This document shows, piece by piece, positions 25,805 to 33,367 of a DNA stretch of 33,367 nucleotides. This DNA comes from an uncultured Mollicutes bacterium. Its GTDB lineage: Bacteria > Bacillota_I > Bacilli_A > RF39 > UBA660. Where the stretch lies: contig URRF01000015.1 of assembly GCA_900550145.1 (NCBI GenBank), positions 1-33,367 on the forward strand, read 5' to 3'. Position 1 is the stretch's first letter. Each line of letters opens with the position of its first letter. The notes beneath the pieces are model-generated. The model was not told the origin of the DNA. It worked only from the letters and a program-made list of their open reading frames with translations, and did no database searches. Both the position numbers and the translations under genes were made by a program.

Positions 25805-26242
25805 CTATAAAAACTTTTTCAATTTTTCAATTTCTCCTTCTTGATATTTTAAATATCTTTTAGAAAAATCCAATATCTTATTATCAACACTATCACTATA
25901 ATTTTTAATTTTAGTAGAAATATCAACTATACCCATAGTAACACCCTCTACTAACATCCTTGCTATAGCGGCATCACTATTATCACACTTTACCTCTTTC
26001 CTAACTCCCATACTTGCCATAACTTTCTTCATTAGATTATTATGTTGTGCAGGAACCTTAGTTTTATTTATAAGCTTCCTCGCCTCATTATAAAACTTTT
26101 CATATTCCTTTACTTCTTCTTCCACTAATTTTTTTATTTTATTACCCTTATCTTTTAATTCCTTCAATAATTCATTTAAAGTAGTAACACCCATTTCAGC
26201 ATTTTGATACACATATTCTATTAATTCTAAATCGTCAGTCAT
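25805..26242 (-). CDS. predicted four-helix-bundle protein of unknown function
   Basis: The 145-residue, highly charged protein is almost all helix, with heptad-like stretches: ELLKELKDKGNKIKKLVEEE (about 24-43), a middle GVTMGIVDISTKIKNYS (about 98-114), and a final KRYLKYQEGEIEKLKKFL. The layout, opening LELIEYVYQNAEMG and closing with a two-helix pair, recalls a ferritin-like helical family common in Clostridia and Bacilli. No metal ligand set is obvious. The ribosome site is AAAGGAG. It sits 42 nt after glyA and 11 nt before the TIR gene. I do not know its function; the tight pairing with the TIR gene is the main clue. Confidence 0.55.
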   Translation of the reverse strand: MTDDLELIEYVYQNAEMGVTTLNELLKELKDKGNKIKKLVEEEVKEYEKFYNEARKLINKTKVPAQHNNLMKKVMASMGVRKEVKCDNSDAAIARMLVEGVTMGIVDISTKIKNYSDSVDNKILDFSKRYLKYQEGEIEKLKKFL

Positions 26243-26284
26243 ACTTTTCTCCTTTCGATATTAGTATTAACTTTCAATAATCAA

Positions 26285-27505
26285 TTATTCATACAAAGGA
26301 TGCTCACTAGTTAATTTTAAAACTCTACATCTTAACTTACTTAATACCTCTTCATTATCTTTATTTTTAAGTGCTTCACTTATTATTAATCCAACCTCAT
26401 GAAAATCTTCCTTAGTAAATCCCCTTGTAGTCATTGCTGGAGTACCTAATCTTATACCACTTGTTACTCTAGGAGATTCAGTTTCATTTGGTATTGTATT
26501 TTTATTACATGTTATATTTATTTTTTCCAATACTTCTTCTGCTTCCTTACCAGTTATACCAATGCTTTTAACATCAACTAACATTAAATGATTAGATGTT
26601 CCTCCACTTATTATCTTAAAGCCATTTTCCTTTAAAGTATTAGATAATTCACACGCATTATCTATAACATTTTTAATATACTCCTTAAAAGATGGTTGTA
26701 GTGCTTCATAAAAACATTCCGCCTTTGCAGCAATAACATGCATTAATGGTCCACCTTGAATTCCTGGAAATACTACTTTATTTATTTTATTTATTATTTC
26801 CTTATTATTAGTAAGGATTATGCCTCCTCTTGGACCCCTTAATGTTTTATGAGTAGTTGATGTCACAACATCAGCATAACTAACAGGTGAAGGATGAAAA
26901 CCAGTAGCAACTAAACCAGCTATATGAGCCATATCAACCATCAAATAAGCACCACATTTATCTGCTATTTCTCTAAATCTTTTAAAATCTATAATTCTAG
27001 AATATGCACTAGCACCCGCTATAATCATTTTTGGTTTTTCTTTTATTGCTATCTTTTCTATCTCATCATAATCTAGCATTTCAGTTTCTAAATCAACATT
27101 ATAAGACACAATGTCATAATCCATACCACTAAAGTTAATAGGATGCCCATGTGTTAAATGTCCACCATGACTTAAATTCATACCCATTACCTTATCACCA
27201 ATATTTAACAATGCCTTATATACAGCCATATTTGCAGAACTTCCACTATGTGGTTGTACATTAGCATATTCACATTTAAACAATTCACATACATACTTTA
27301 TTGCTAACGATTCAATTTCATCAACAAATTCACATCCACCATAATACCTCTTACCAGGATAGCCCTCAGCATATTTATTAGTAAGTACACTTCCCTGAAG
27401 TTCTAATATATCTTTTGAAACAAAATTCTCTGATGCGATTAATTCTATATTATTCTGTTCTCTCTTAAGTTCATTCAAAACAGCACACTTTATTAATTTA
27501 TCCAT
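26285..27505 (-). CDS. glyA: serine hydroxymethyltransferase
   Basis: This 406-residue PLP enzyme interconverts serine plus tetrahydrofolate with glycine plus methylene-tetrahydrofolate. Motifs include ELIASENFVSKDI (about 20-32), YAEGYPGKRYYGGC, SGSSANMAVY, DMAHIAGLVATG and the PLP-lysine block TSTTHKTLRGPRGG (about 215-228). The length is normal. The GGAGG ribosome site lies over the end of the upstream gene, whose TAA is directly before its ATG. It is the third gene of the SDR-YnbB-glyA run. Confidence 0.97.
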   Translation of the reverse strand: MDKLIKCAVLNELKREQNNIELIASENFVSKDILELQGSVLTNKYAEGYPGKRYYGGCEFVDEIESLAIKYVCELFKCEYANVQPHSGSSANMAVYKALLNIGDKVMGMNLSHGGHLTHGHPINFSGMDYDIVSYNVDLETEMLDYDEIEKIAIKEKPKMIIAGASAYSRIIDFKRFREIADKCGAYLMVDMAHIAGLVATGFHPSPVSYADVVTSTTHKTLRGPRGGIILTNNKEIINKINKVVFPGIQGGPLMHVIAAKAECFYEALQPSFKEYIKNVIDNACELSNTLKENGFKIISGGTSNHLMLVDVKSIGITGKEAEEVLEKINITCNKNTIPNETESPRVTSGIRLGTPAMTTRGFTKEDFHEVGLIISEALKNKDNEEVLSKLRCRVLKLTSEHPLYE

Positions 27506-28744
27506 TTAATCCTCCAATCTCGATATTGCATTACATATACCAATTTTACCATACTGATAAGTTAAACCACCCTGTTGATATAGTATATAAGGACTTCTTA
27601 AAGGTGCATCACAAGAAAGTTCAATAGATGAACCCTGTGTAAACGATCCAGAAGCCATTATAACCATATCATTATAACCAGGCATAGGCGAAGGGATAGG
27701 AAGTACATTAGAATCTATTGGTGAAGCACCCTGTAAACCCTCACAATACTTTATTAATTTTTCCTTATCATTAAATATTATATTTTGGACAATATCAACT
27801 CTCTTATCATTCCATTTTGGTTCAACATCATAACCAAGTTTTTCTAAAACCATACTAGTAAGAACTGCTATTTTTACTGCTTCAGTAACAACTTTAGGTG
27901 AAAAAAACAAACCCATTAACAAACTTTTATTCATACCCATCGTAGGACCGACTTCCTTACCTTCACCAGGAACATTTAATCTTTCTGCACATAATTCAAT
28001 TAAATTACGCTTTCCAACAATATATCCACCATTACTTGCAATTCCACCACCCAAGTTTTTTATCAAAGAACCAACAGCAACATCAGCACCAACCTCTATC
28101 GGTTCAATTTTATCCACAAACTCACAATAACAATTATCAATCATAACTATTGTATTAGGAGATACACTTTTAATTAGCTTAATAACTTTCTCAAGCTTTT
28201 CTATACCAATACTTTTTCTTGTAGAATATCCCTTACTCCTTTGAATCTCAATAACTTTTACAAAACTTTCTCTTAATCTCTTTTCAATCATTTCATAATC
28301 AAAATTGTTATCTATTAAATCAATCTGTTCATACCTAATACCATAACTCTTAAGAGAACTATCATTATCAGTTATTCCAATTACCTCATCCAAAGTATCA
28401 TATGGTTTACCAGATATACTAAGAAGTACATCATCCGGTCTTAAAAGCGCAAATAAAGTTACAGTTAATGCATGAGTACCAGATATTATTTGTGTTCTCA
28501 CCAATGCATCCTCGCTTTTAAATATATCACTATATACCCTTTCTATAACATCTCTCCCGATATCATTATAACCATAACCAGTAGTTGATATAAAATGTGA
28601 TTCAGATACATTATTTCTATTAAAAGCACTTAATACTTTCATACTGTTATATTCACAAACAACATCAATACCCCTAAAAACACCCTCTAATTCCTTTTCG
28701 GATTCACTAACTAATTTACTAACTTTCTCATTTATTTTTATCAT
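27506..28744 (-). CDS. ynbB: YnbB-type PLP enzyme (methionine gamma-lyase family)
   Basis: The 412-residue enzyme has a fold type I PLP domain. Key blocks are STTGYGYNDIGRDVIERVY (about 53-71), RTQIISGTHALTV, SGKPYDTLDEVIG, VMIDNCYCEF (about 200-209) and the PLP-lysine region GSLIKNLGGG. The close of the protein, YLLYQQGG-like LTYQYGK, is typical. The family is annotated as methionine gamma-lyase-like or aluminium resistance protein in Firmicutes; the true substrate is not established, but C-S lyase chemistry on a sulfur amino acid is likely. It overlaps the SDR gene by 4 nt (ATGA), so translation is coupled. Confidence 0.93.
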   Translation of the reverse strand: MIKINEKVSKLVSESEKELEGVFRGIDVVCEYNSMKVLSAFNRNNVSESHFISTTGYGYNDIGRDVIERVYSDIFKSEDALVRTQIISGTHALTVTLFALLRPDDVLLSISGKPYDTLDEVIGITDNDSSLKSYGIRYEQIDLIDNNFDYEMIEKRLRESFVKVIEIQRSKGYSTRKSIGIEKLEKVIKLIKSVSPNTIVMIDNCYCEFVDKIEPIEVGADVAVGSLIKNLGGGIASNGGYIVGKRNLIELCAERLNVPGEGKEVGPTMGMNKSLLMGLFFSPKVVTEAVKIAVLTSMVLEKLGYDVEPKWNDKRVDIVQNIIFNDKEKLIKYCEGLQGASPIDSNVLPIPSPMPGYNDMVIMASGSFTQGSSIELSCDAPLRSPYILYQQGGLTYQYGKIGICNAISRLED

Positions 28745-29457
28745 ACTTCACCTTCATCTATTCTTATTATATCACCATTTTTAATAAATTTATCAACTAC
28801 CACTTCATAAGTTTTCCTAGCAACATACTCCTTATCTATTAATTTCTTCTGTCCTATCCTTTTCATTTCCTCTTCTAAATAATCAGAATTCATACTAAGT
28901 ACTGTTTCACTATTAACCCAATTAGGCATAATTGTACATATTTTTATATCCGGATAACAAAGAGAAAATGTTTTTGAAAGAATATTAACTCCTGCTTTTG
29001 AACAAGAATAATCTATATTTAACTTAGAATAAGTCGAAGTGGAATCAGTTGACGAAATATTTACAATAGTATTCACATTACATTTTTTTATTACCTCACG
29101 AGTAACCAAAAAAGTTCCAACCAAATTCACCTCCACAACCCTTAAAAACTCATCTTTACTCTTAGACATTATATCATTATCCATAGAAACACTTGCATTA
29201 TTAATAAGAACATCAATATTACCAAATTCTTTTAAAGATAAATCCACCATATGTGATACTTCAATTTCACTACTAATATCACACTTAACCATCAAACACT
29301 TTACTTTATAATTTTTCTCAATATACTCCTTTACTTTTTCACCTTCACATTTACTACTATTATAACTTATTACTACATTATAATTATTTTTAGCAAATTC
29401 TAGTGCAATAGATTCCCCTATACCACGAGAAGCACCAGTTATTAATACAGTTTTCAT
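28741..29457 (-). CDS. short-chain dehydrogenase/reductase
   Basis: The 238-residue SDR has the Rossmann motif LITGASRGIG (about 4-13), the NNAS stretch (NNASVSMD near 86), a Ser in NISSTDS and the active-site YSCSK (Tyr and Lys). It is FabG-like in length. The substrate cannot be named; the genes that follow handle amino acids by PLP chemistry. The ATG at 29457 is preferred because GGTGAT lies just upstream; the longer frame from 29469 includes that ribosome site. It heads the SDR-YnbB-glyA run and has an extended -10 promoter. Confidence 0.93.
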   Translation of the reverse strand: MKTVLITGASRGIGESIALEFAKNNYNVVISYNSSKCEGEKVKEYIEKNYKVKCLMVKCDISSEIEVSHMVDLSLKEFGNIDVLINNASVSMDNDIMSKSKDEFLRVVEVNLVGTFLVTREVIKKCNVNTIVNISSTDSTSTYSKLNIDYSCSKAGVNILSKTFSLCYPDIKICTIMPNWVNSETVLSMNSDYLEEEMKRIGQKKLIDKEYVARKTYEVVVDKFIKNGDIIRIDEGEV

Positions 29458-29473
29458 ACACATCACCAACTAA

Positions 29474-29482
29474 ATTATAACA
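29474..29482 (-). promoter_or_regulatory. extended -10 promoter of the SDR-ynbB-glyA operon
   Basis: On the minus strand TGTTATAAT (29482-29474), an extended -10. No good -35 is visible. Confidence 0.5.
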
Positions 29483-29558
29483 TGTATACTATAAAGTAAG
29501 AAAAAAATATTATACATTATGCATACAATATGTGATATAATGCTGTTGGAGGGATTTT

Positions 29559-29678
29559 ATGAAAGTTATAAAAAAAGAATTACCAGAGGGTGTAAGAAAA
29601 AAATTTGTTACTAAAATTGGTAAAAAAGTTAAAATAGTTAATAGTCGTTATTCTAAAAAAAATAAAACTGCTAAATAA
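29559..29678 (+). CDS. 39-residue basic peptide
   Basis: ATG at 29559 opens a 39-codon frame ending at TAA 29676-29678. It has a strong GGAGGG ribosome site 5 nt before the ATG, and a TATAAT with a TG before it lies about 20 nt further up. The product has 13 Lys and 2 Arg against 2 Glu and no Cys. It starts MKVIKKELPEGVRKKF and ends in SRYSKKNKTAK. The central block is mildly amphipathic. It may bind RNA, DNA or ribosomes, or act at membranes; no family is recognised. It converges on the ArsR-like gene, and the terminator between them serves both. Confidence 0.7.
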   Translation: MKVIKKELPEGVRKKFVTKIGKKVKIVNSRYSKKNKTAK

Positions 29679-29686
29679 TATAAAAG

Positions 29687-29720
29687 ACCCGTTTCATTAT
29701 ACGAAACGGGTTTTATATTT
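29687..29720. terminator. bidirectional terminator between the basic peptide and ArsR-like genes
   Basis: ACCCGTTTC (29687-29695), loop ATTATAC, GAAACGGGT (29703-29711), with T-rich flanks on both sides. The GC-rich stem makes it among the strongest in the window. Confidence 0.85.
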
Positions 29721-30015
29721 TTTTCTTATCTTTAAATTTCTTAACAACACTATAATCATTTTTTAACACTCTCAAAATATGTGGTTGTAAAAAATAATAA
29801 TTCTTCTTATCTATCCTATTTACACCTATAAATTTTGCTTCCTTTAAAATCATCAACTGATGAACAACAATTGCCCTAGTAACATCAAGATAATCAGCAA
29901 TTTCATTAGAATCCTTTTCACCATCTAACAAAAACAAAAGAAGCTTTAATCTATTATAATCACTTAGATTTTTATATAAATCACTCAGTTTATATATATT
30001 TACATCAACGTTCAC
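29713..30015 (-). CDS. ArsR-like winged-helix regulator
   Basis: The 100-residue protein has the ArsR-type winged helix: YKNLSDYNRLKLLLFLLDGEK (about 14-34), ADYLDVTRAIVVHQLMILK (about 40-58) and the wing FIGVNRIDKKNYYFLQP (about 62-78). No Cys is present, so it is not an arsenic or cadmium sensor of the classic kind. The start is a GTG at 30015 with GGTGAT 4-5 nt upstream. It is convergent with the 39-residue peptide gene and likely controls something in this area or itself. Confidence 0.85.
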   Translation of the reverse strand: MNVDVNIYKLSDLYKNLSDYNRLKLLLFLLDGEKDSNEIADYLDVTRAIVVHQLMILKEAKFIGVNRIDKKNYYFLQPHILRVLKNDYSVVKKFKDKKKI

Positions 30016-30094
30016 TATATCACCTATTATATACTATATAATTATAATTAAAAAAAATCAATATAATATTAAGTGCATTCTCTTTCTCAGTACA

Positions 30095-30128
30095 TAAAAA
30101 AACTTATGGAAGATTAAAACCACAAGTT
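30095..30128 (-). terminator. terminator after tRNA-His
   Basis: On the minus strand AACTTGTGG, a 10-nt loop, CCATAAGTT (one G-U pair), then T tract. It lies 9 nt past the tRNA 3' end. Confidence 0.8.
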
Positions 30129-30137
30129 ACTTTCAAA

Positions 30138-30214
30138 TGGGGCGCCATATCGGAATCGAACCGATGCATACCAGAGCCACAATCTGGCGTGTTAACCACT
30201 TCACCAATGACGCC
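30138..30214 (-). tRNA. tRNA-His (anticodon GTG)
   Basis: On the minus strand the acceptor stem GCGTCAT pairs with ATGGCGC with one U-G. The extra G at -1 faces C73, the hallmark of tRNA-His. The anticodon arm is CCAGA-TTGTGGC-TCTGG, so the anticodon is GTG. The T arm is ATCGG-TTCGATT-CCGAT, and the CCA end is encoded. It decodes His CAC and CAT. Confidence 0.95.
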
Positions 30215-30264
30215 ATAAAAAATTAACGATGTTATTATACCATTGTTAATTTATCTTTTCAACC

Positions 30265-30429
30265 CTATTTTTCTTTTTTAGTAAACATTGCATTCTTTTT
30301 ATTAATTCTGCATTCTTTACATCTTACTGGTTCATTTTCAAAACCCTTTTCTGCATAGAATTGTTGCTCACCAACAGTAAAAACAAATTCTTTACCACAA
30401 TCTTTACATACAATTGTCTTATCTTGCAT
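30265..30429 (-). CDS. 54-residue zinc-ribbon protein
   Basis: ATG at 30429 with AAGGAGG 6 nt upstream gives a 54-codon protein ending at TAG. Two Cys pairs, CKDCGKEF (8-15) and CKECR (37-41), with EQQFYAEKGF between them, match the small probable zinc-ribbon family found in many Firmicutes. The end is Lys-rich. It is likely a nucleic-acid- or ribosome-associated zinc protein; the function is unknown. It is transcribed from a promoter at 30514-30541 with a leader of about 78 nt, and tRNA-His lies 50 nt downstream, probably on the same transcript. Confidence 0.85.
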   Translation of the reverse strand: MQDKTIVCKDCGKEFVFTVGEQQFYAEKGFENEPVRCKECRINKKNAMFTKKEK

Positions 30430-30513
30430 AATTACCTCCTTAATAAATATTGAATTTTAACATACATTTCTTCCAAATCTATAAGGGAGATAACTTATTT
30501 AAAATCTAATACT

Positions 30514-30541
30514 AATATAACATATTCCTTATTTTTGTCAA
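30514..30541 (-). promoter_or_regulatory. SigA promoter of the zinc-ribbon and tRNA-His unit
   Basis: On the minus strand TTGACA (30541-30536), a 16-nt spacer and TATATT (30519-30514). The likely start of transcription is near 30507, giving an AT-rich leader of about 78 nt. Confidence 0.75.
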
Positions 30542-30544
30542 TTG

Positions 30545-31195
30545 TTACCATTTTATTTCTTTTTTATTTACACTTTTTAAAAGAGCATTTGTCTTAGAAA
30601 ATGGCCTACTCCCTTCAAATCCCTTATAATAAGAAAGTGGTGATGGGTGGGCTGATTCAACTATCATATGAATTTTATTAGTTAAAAGAATTTTTTTACT
30701 TCTTGCAGCACTACCCCATAAAATAAATACAATTGGATCTTGCTTTTCATTTAACTTTTTTATTATTACATCTGTAAATATTTCCCAACCCTTATCTCTA
30801 TGAGAAAAGGGTTTATCTTTTTCTACTGTTAAAACCGTATTTAAAAGAAGAATACCTTGCCTAGCCCAATCACTTAAATCAGTATCAGTTCTTGTAATAC
30901 CCAAATCACTTTTCAATTCCTTAAATATATTTTGAAGCGAAGGTGGAGTTTTCACCCCATGATTAACAGAAAAACACAATCCATTCGCCTCATTCTCACC
31001 ATGATATGGATCCTGACCCAATATCACTACATTTACATCCTTATAATCAGTTAACTTAAGTGCCCTAAACAAATTAACACTTTTTGGATATATTTCTTTA
31101 CACTTGCTTTTCTCATTCAAGAATTTTACTAACTTTTTAAAATAATCCTTATGAATCTCCTCTTTTAATACATCATCCCAACTATTTCCTATCAT
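30545..31195 (-). CDS. ung: uracil-DNA glycosylase
   Basis: This 216-residue family 1 enzyme removes uracil from DNA. It has GQDPYHG (catalytic Asp62), the ANGLCFSV block, and the leucine-loop region AHPSPLS (about 176-182). LLLNTVLTVE and FILWGSAA are also typical. The ATG at 31195 (MIGNSWDD) is preferred because Ung proteins start close to this Trp block; a longer start at 31225 overlaps the AGCS gene and would add 10 residues. It lies 16 nt after the AGCS gene. Confidence 0.96.
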   Translation of the reverse strand: MIGNSWDDVLKEEIHKDYFKKLVKFLNEKSKCKEIYPKSVNLFRALKLTDYKDVNVVILGQDPYHGENEANGLCFSVNHGVKTPPSLQNIFKELKSDLGITRTDTDLSDWARQGILLLNTVLTVEKDKPFSHRDKGWEIFTDVIIKKLNEKQDPIVFILWGSAARSKKILLTNKIHMIVESAHPSPLSYYKGFEGSRPFSKTNALLKSVNKKEIKW

Positions 31196-31211
31196 AATAC
31201 CACATCCATAC

Positions 31212-32468
31212 TTAAATTTTATCATATTTCTTTACTATATTAAATATTTCTTTCCTCATCATTACCAAACTAATAGTATTTATTATAGCAAGTATAACTA
31301 TAGATTTATCTATTAAATTCCATATTATAGTTGGAGATATTACAGTAGATATAAGCAAAAGCACAAGTACAATTATTTTAAATAACTTAGTATTTAAATC
31401 TTTAATTAAAAACTTAAGTGCAATTTCTCCATAATAATATCCACCTATAATCGTTGAAAACGCAAACAAAATAATTGATATAGTAAGAATTAAACCACCA
31501 AATGTTCCTAAATGATAATTAAATGCATATTTAGTTATTTCTATACCATTTATATTACTTAAATTTAATATATTGTATGGAGATAGCAATATTACAAATA
31601 TAGTTAATGTACTAACTACAAACGTATCAAAATGTATACCAAACACCTGTATAAGTCCTTGTTCAACTTCATTAGTAGATGATGAAGCACTAGACGCAAT
31701 TGCACCCGTGCCAAGTCCTGCTTCCGTTGAAAATATTGATTTTGTTGTTCCAACAATAAAACCAGTTAAAAAACTCCTTGGATTAAAAGCACTACTTATT
31801 ATTAACTTAATAATATTTCCTAACCTACTAATATTTCCAAATATAATAAATAAACAAGTACAAATATATAAAATTGCCATAAATGGAACTAATTTAGATA
31901 CCACACTAGCAATTTCCTTTACACCCTTAAATATTATAAGAGATGTCATCACTACAACAACCATACCAATTACAAATCCATTAACAGGAACTATTTCAGT
32001 AACTATTTTACTTATAGTGTTTGATTGTATTGTAAGAAATCCAAATATATAAGCAAAAACAAATATTAAAGCATAAACAATTGCCAAATATTTCTTTTTA
32101 AGTCCCATACTTATATAATAAAACGGACCACCCTCATACATATTATTACCCAATTTCTTTCTATATTTTATAGACAAAATAGATTCAGATAACGTATTTG
32201 ACGCACAAATAAGTGTAGATACCCATATCCAAAAAATACTCCCAAGTCCACCTATATAAATCGCAAATGCCATTCCAGATAAAGATCCAACACCTATCCT
32301 AGATGCTAAAGATATACATAATGTTTGAAATGGAGATATACCCTCATCAGTTTCCTTCTTAACCAAACTCCTAAATATCAATTTAGGATTAAAATGAATA
32401 AATTTAAGTTTAAAAGTAAAATATATACCCGATATAAACAAAACTAATATACCTAACATCTCCATCAT
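31212..32468 (-). CDS. sodium:alanine/glycine symporter (AGCS family)
   Basis: The 418-residue protein has about ten membrane helices and family blocks: RIGVGSLSGMAFAIYIGGLGSIFWIW (about 57-82), NMYEGGPFYYI (about 108-118) and STEAGLGTGAIASSASSS (about 247-264). AGCS carriers take up alanine, glycine or D-alanine with sodium. The length is at the low end of the family. A GGTGAT ribosome site precedes two ATG codons. A terminator from the gene upstream lies just before it, so it starts its own unit with ung. Confidence 0.93.
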   Translation of the reverse strand: MMEMLGILVLFISGIYFTFKLKFIHFNPKLIFRSLVKKETDEGISPFQTLCISLASRIGVGSLSGMAFAIYIGGLGSIFWIWVSTLICASNTLSESILSIKYRKKLGNNMYEGGPFYYISMGLKKKYLAIVYALIFVFAYIFGFLTIQSNTISKIVTEIVPVNGFVIGMVVVVMTSLIIFKGVKEIASVVSKLVPFMAILYICTCLFIIFGNISRLGNIIKLIISSAFNPRSFLTGFIVGTTKSIFSTEAGLGTGAIASSASSSTNEVEQGLIQVFGIHFDTFVVSTLTIFVILLSPYNILNLSNINGIEITKYAFNYHLGTFGGLILTISIILFAFSTIIGGYYYGEIALKFLIKDLNTKLFKIIVLVLLLISTVISPTIIWNLIDKSIVILAIINTISLVMMRKEIFNIVKKYDKI

Positions 32469-32507
32469 ATCACCTAATAAATAATATGAATATATTATAA
32501 TTAAATT

Positions 32508-32531
32508 AAAAAAACTGATAAATAATCAGTT
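32508..32531 (-). terminator. terminator of the right-edge secreted-protein gene
   Basis: On the minus strand AACTGAT, a short loop, ATCAGTT, then a T run, just past the stop at 32538. Confidence 0.75.
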
Positions 32532-32537
32532 ATTTTA

Positions 32538-33367
32538 TTAAGAATTAAGTTTTAACATGTATGGATTACTTTCACTTCCATTGCCACTTTCTATTATAAC
32601 ATTACTTTTTAGATAAATTGCGGGAAAGACTATTTGAACGTAATTTGCAAAACGACCTGTAACATTTGCATAGCTAAACAATCCCCAAACGATATTAGAA
32701 TCTTTATTATTTAATCCAGGTGATATAGTCCAAAACCAGTCAACCTTTCGCATCCAATTATTTCTATTACAAATATATTCCCTGTTGTCTTCTTTAATCA
32801 TATTAACTTCACATATACTTTCACCACTTGCATATGCCCAGTCTGTTACGTATGGTAAACCAATATATCCAGTCCATTCTGTTGTTCTTATTATGTTATC
32901 ATTGCAATTATCGTTGCTTGTACAATTTTTACCTGTTTTCGTTTCTCTTTCATCCTGATAAAATGCAAGTGTGTCTGTTCTCGTTTTATATTCTATTGCA
33001 CCTGTATTCCATGTATAATAATCTATCAGTTCCTTTGATGTTTCATTTATTATTAGGAAATTACCCTTACTATCTTTTGGACATACTTTTGTTGCATTGT
33101 TAGGTCCACCATAACATATTACTGTTGTATCTCCTCCATAATACATCTTATTTAAGTATTGCATTAAATCAGATCCCTCGTATGTTGTTCCATCTTCATA
33201 TGTACTCTCTCCCCATTGGTTTATTCCATATCCATTATTAATTGCTGAATCAGATGAGTCCCATGATAGCCACCCTAAGTTGTCTTTTCTTACTAATTTA
33301 ACATTATTTCCAAATACTCCTATTATTCTCCATAATTCATTATTAAAACTTACATAATTATTTGGAT
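32538..33367 (-). CDS. secreted or surface protein, C-terminal part (cut by window edge)
   Basis: The minus-strand frame stays open from the window edge to the stop at 32538, about 276 codons without a start. The internal Met at 33164 is not the start, since the frame before it is also coding: NNYVSFNNELWRIIGVFG, later LVRKDNLGWLSWDSS. The end has FPAIYLKSNVIIESG and NPYMLKL. From memory, this NELWRIIGVF plus AIYLKSNV layout is a C-terminal domain often found behind prepilin or secretion signals in uncultured gut Bacilli. Six or more Cys suggest disulfides outside the cell. The function is unknown. A terminator follows. Confidence 0.7.
   Translation of the reverse strand, partial: PNNYVSFNNELWRIIGVFGNNVKLVRKDNLGWLSWDSSDSAINNGYGINQWGESTYEDGTTYEGSDLMQYLNKMYYGGDTTVICYGGPNNATKVCPKDSKGNFLIINETSKELIDYYTWNTGAIEYKTRTDTLAFYQDERETKTGKNCTSNDNCNDNIIRTTEWTGYIGLPYVTDWAYASGESICEVNMIKEDNREYICNRNNWMRKVDWFWTISPGLNNKDSNIVWGLFSYANVTGRFANYVQIVFPAIYLKSNVIIESGNGSESNPYMLKLNS

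Noticed and set aside
25302..26242. A complete Thoeris system
   Set aside because: The TIR gene is ThsB-like, but no ThsA-type SIR2 or macro-domain gene is nearby; the partner is a small helical protein.
31573..32052. Plus-strand 159-codon frame inside the AGCS gene
   Set aside because: It is antisense to conserved AGCS motifs, and its Thr/Ile-rich composition is what a reversed membrane gene gives.

Overview
The window is AT-rich Gram-positive (monoderm) DNA, roughly 28% GC by eye, using the standard bacterial code: TGA is a stop and Trp is TGG. Most genes carry strong GGAGG or GGTGAT-type ribosome binding sites. Several markers point to an uncultured gut-type member of the class Bacilli with a real cell wall: a GerQ-like spore coat protein, a CIRCE operator on an Hsp20 gene, a DUF421/YetF protein, the dusB-lysS order known from Bacillus, an LtaS-like synthase, YfhO, and a sortase with its sorted substrate. 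Erysipelotrichia or RF39-like lineages would fit. The taxonomic placement is inference.

Left part (1-7.2 kb): the 5' end of a prepilin-like gene is cut by the window edge. A minus-strand six-gene run follows (pduL, DUF1450-like, dusB, lysS, a YfcC-like permease, a membrane-tethered thioredoxin-fold protein), ending in a terminator at 264-292. Two plus-strand genes, gerQ and lemA, come next and converge on a Cys-rich CFI-box-like protein over a shared terminator.

Cell-surface block (7.2-23 kb): this holds a TetR regulator, a small sortase overlapping the gene for its probable substrate (a thioester-domain adhesin with SpaA-like domains and an LPDLG sorting signal), a polysaccharide deacetylase with an Ig-like DUF5011 module, TspO, DUF421/YetF, and a 1171-residue DUF5011/Big_2 protein anchored by an N-terminal membrane segment. 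It also holds YfhO, a ZIP transporter, an ASCH protein, the CIRCE-controlled Hsp20 and an LtaS-like phosphoglycerol transferase. Much of this stretch builds, decorates or displays the envelope.

Right part (23-33.4 kb): a rubrerythrin/DUF1015 operon is followed by a YehR-like lipoprotein. A minus-strand run then encodes an SDR, a YnbB-type PLP enzyme, SHMT, a helical-bundle protein and a ThsB-like TIR protein. Beyond it lie a 39-residue basic peptide convergent with an ArsR-like regulator, tRNA-His(GTG) with its terminator, a 54-residue zinc-ribbon protein, Ung, an AGCS symporter, and the 3' part of a secreted protein that runs off the window.

The most interesting items are the adhesin/sortase pair, the TIR/helical-bundle pair downstream of glyA, the micro-ORF inside the terminator of the giant surface protein, the 39-residue basic peptide, and the GerQ sporulation marker. 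No CRISPR array, IS element, prophage or integrase was seen.
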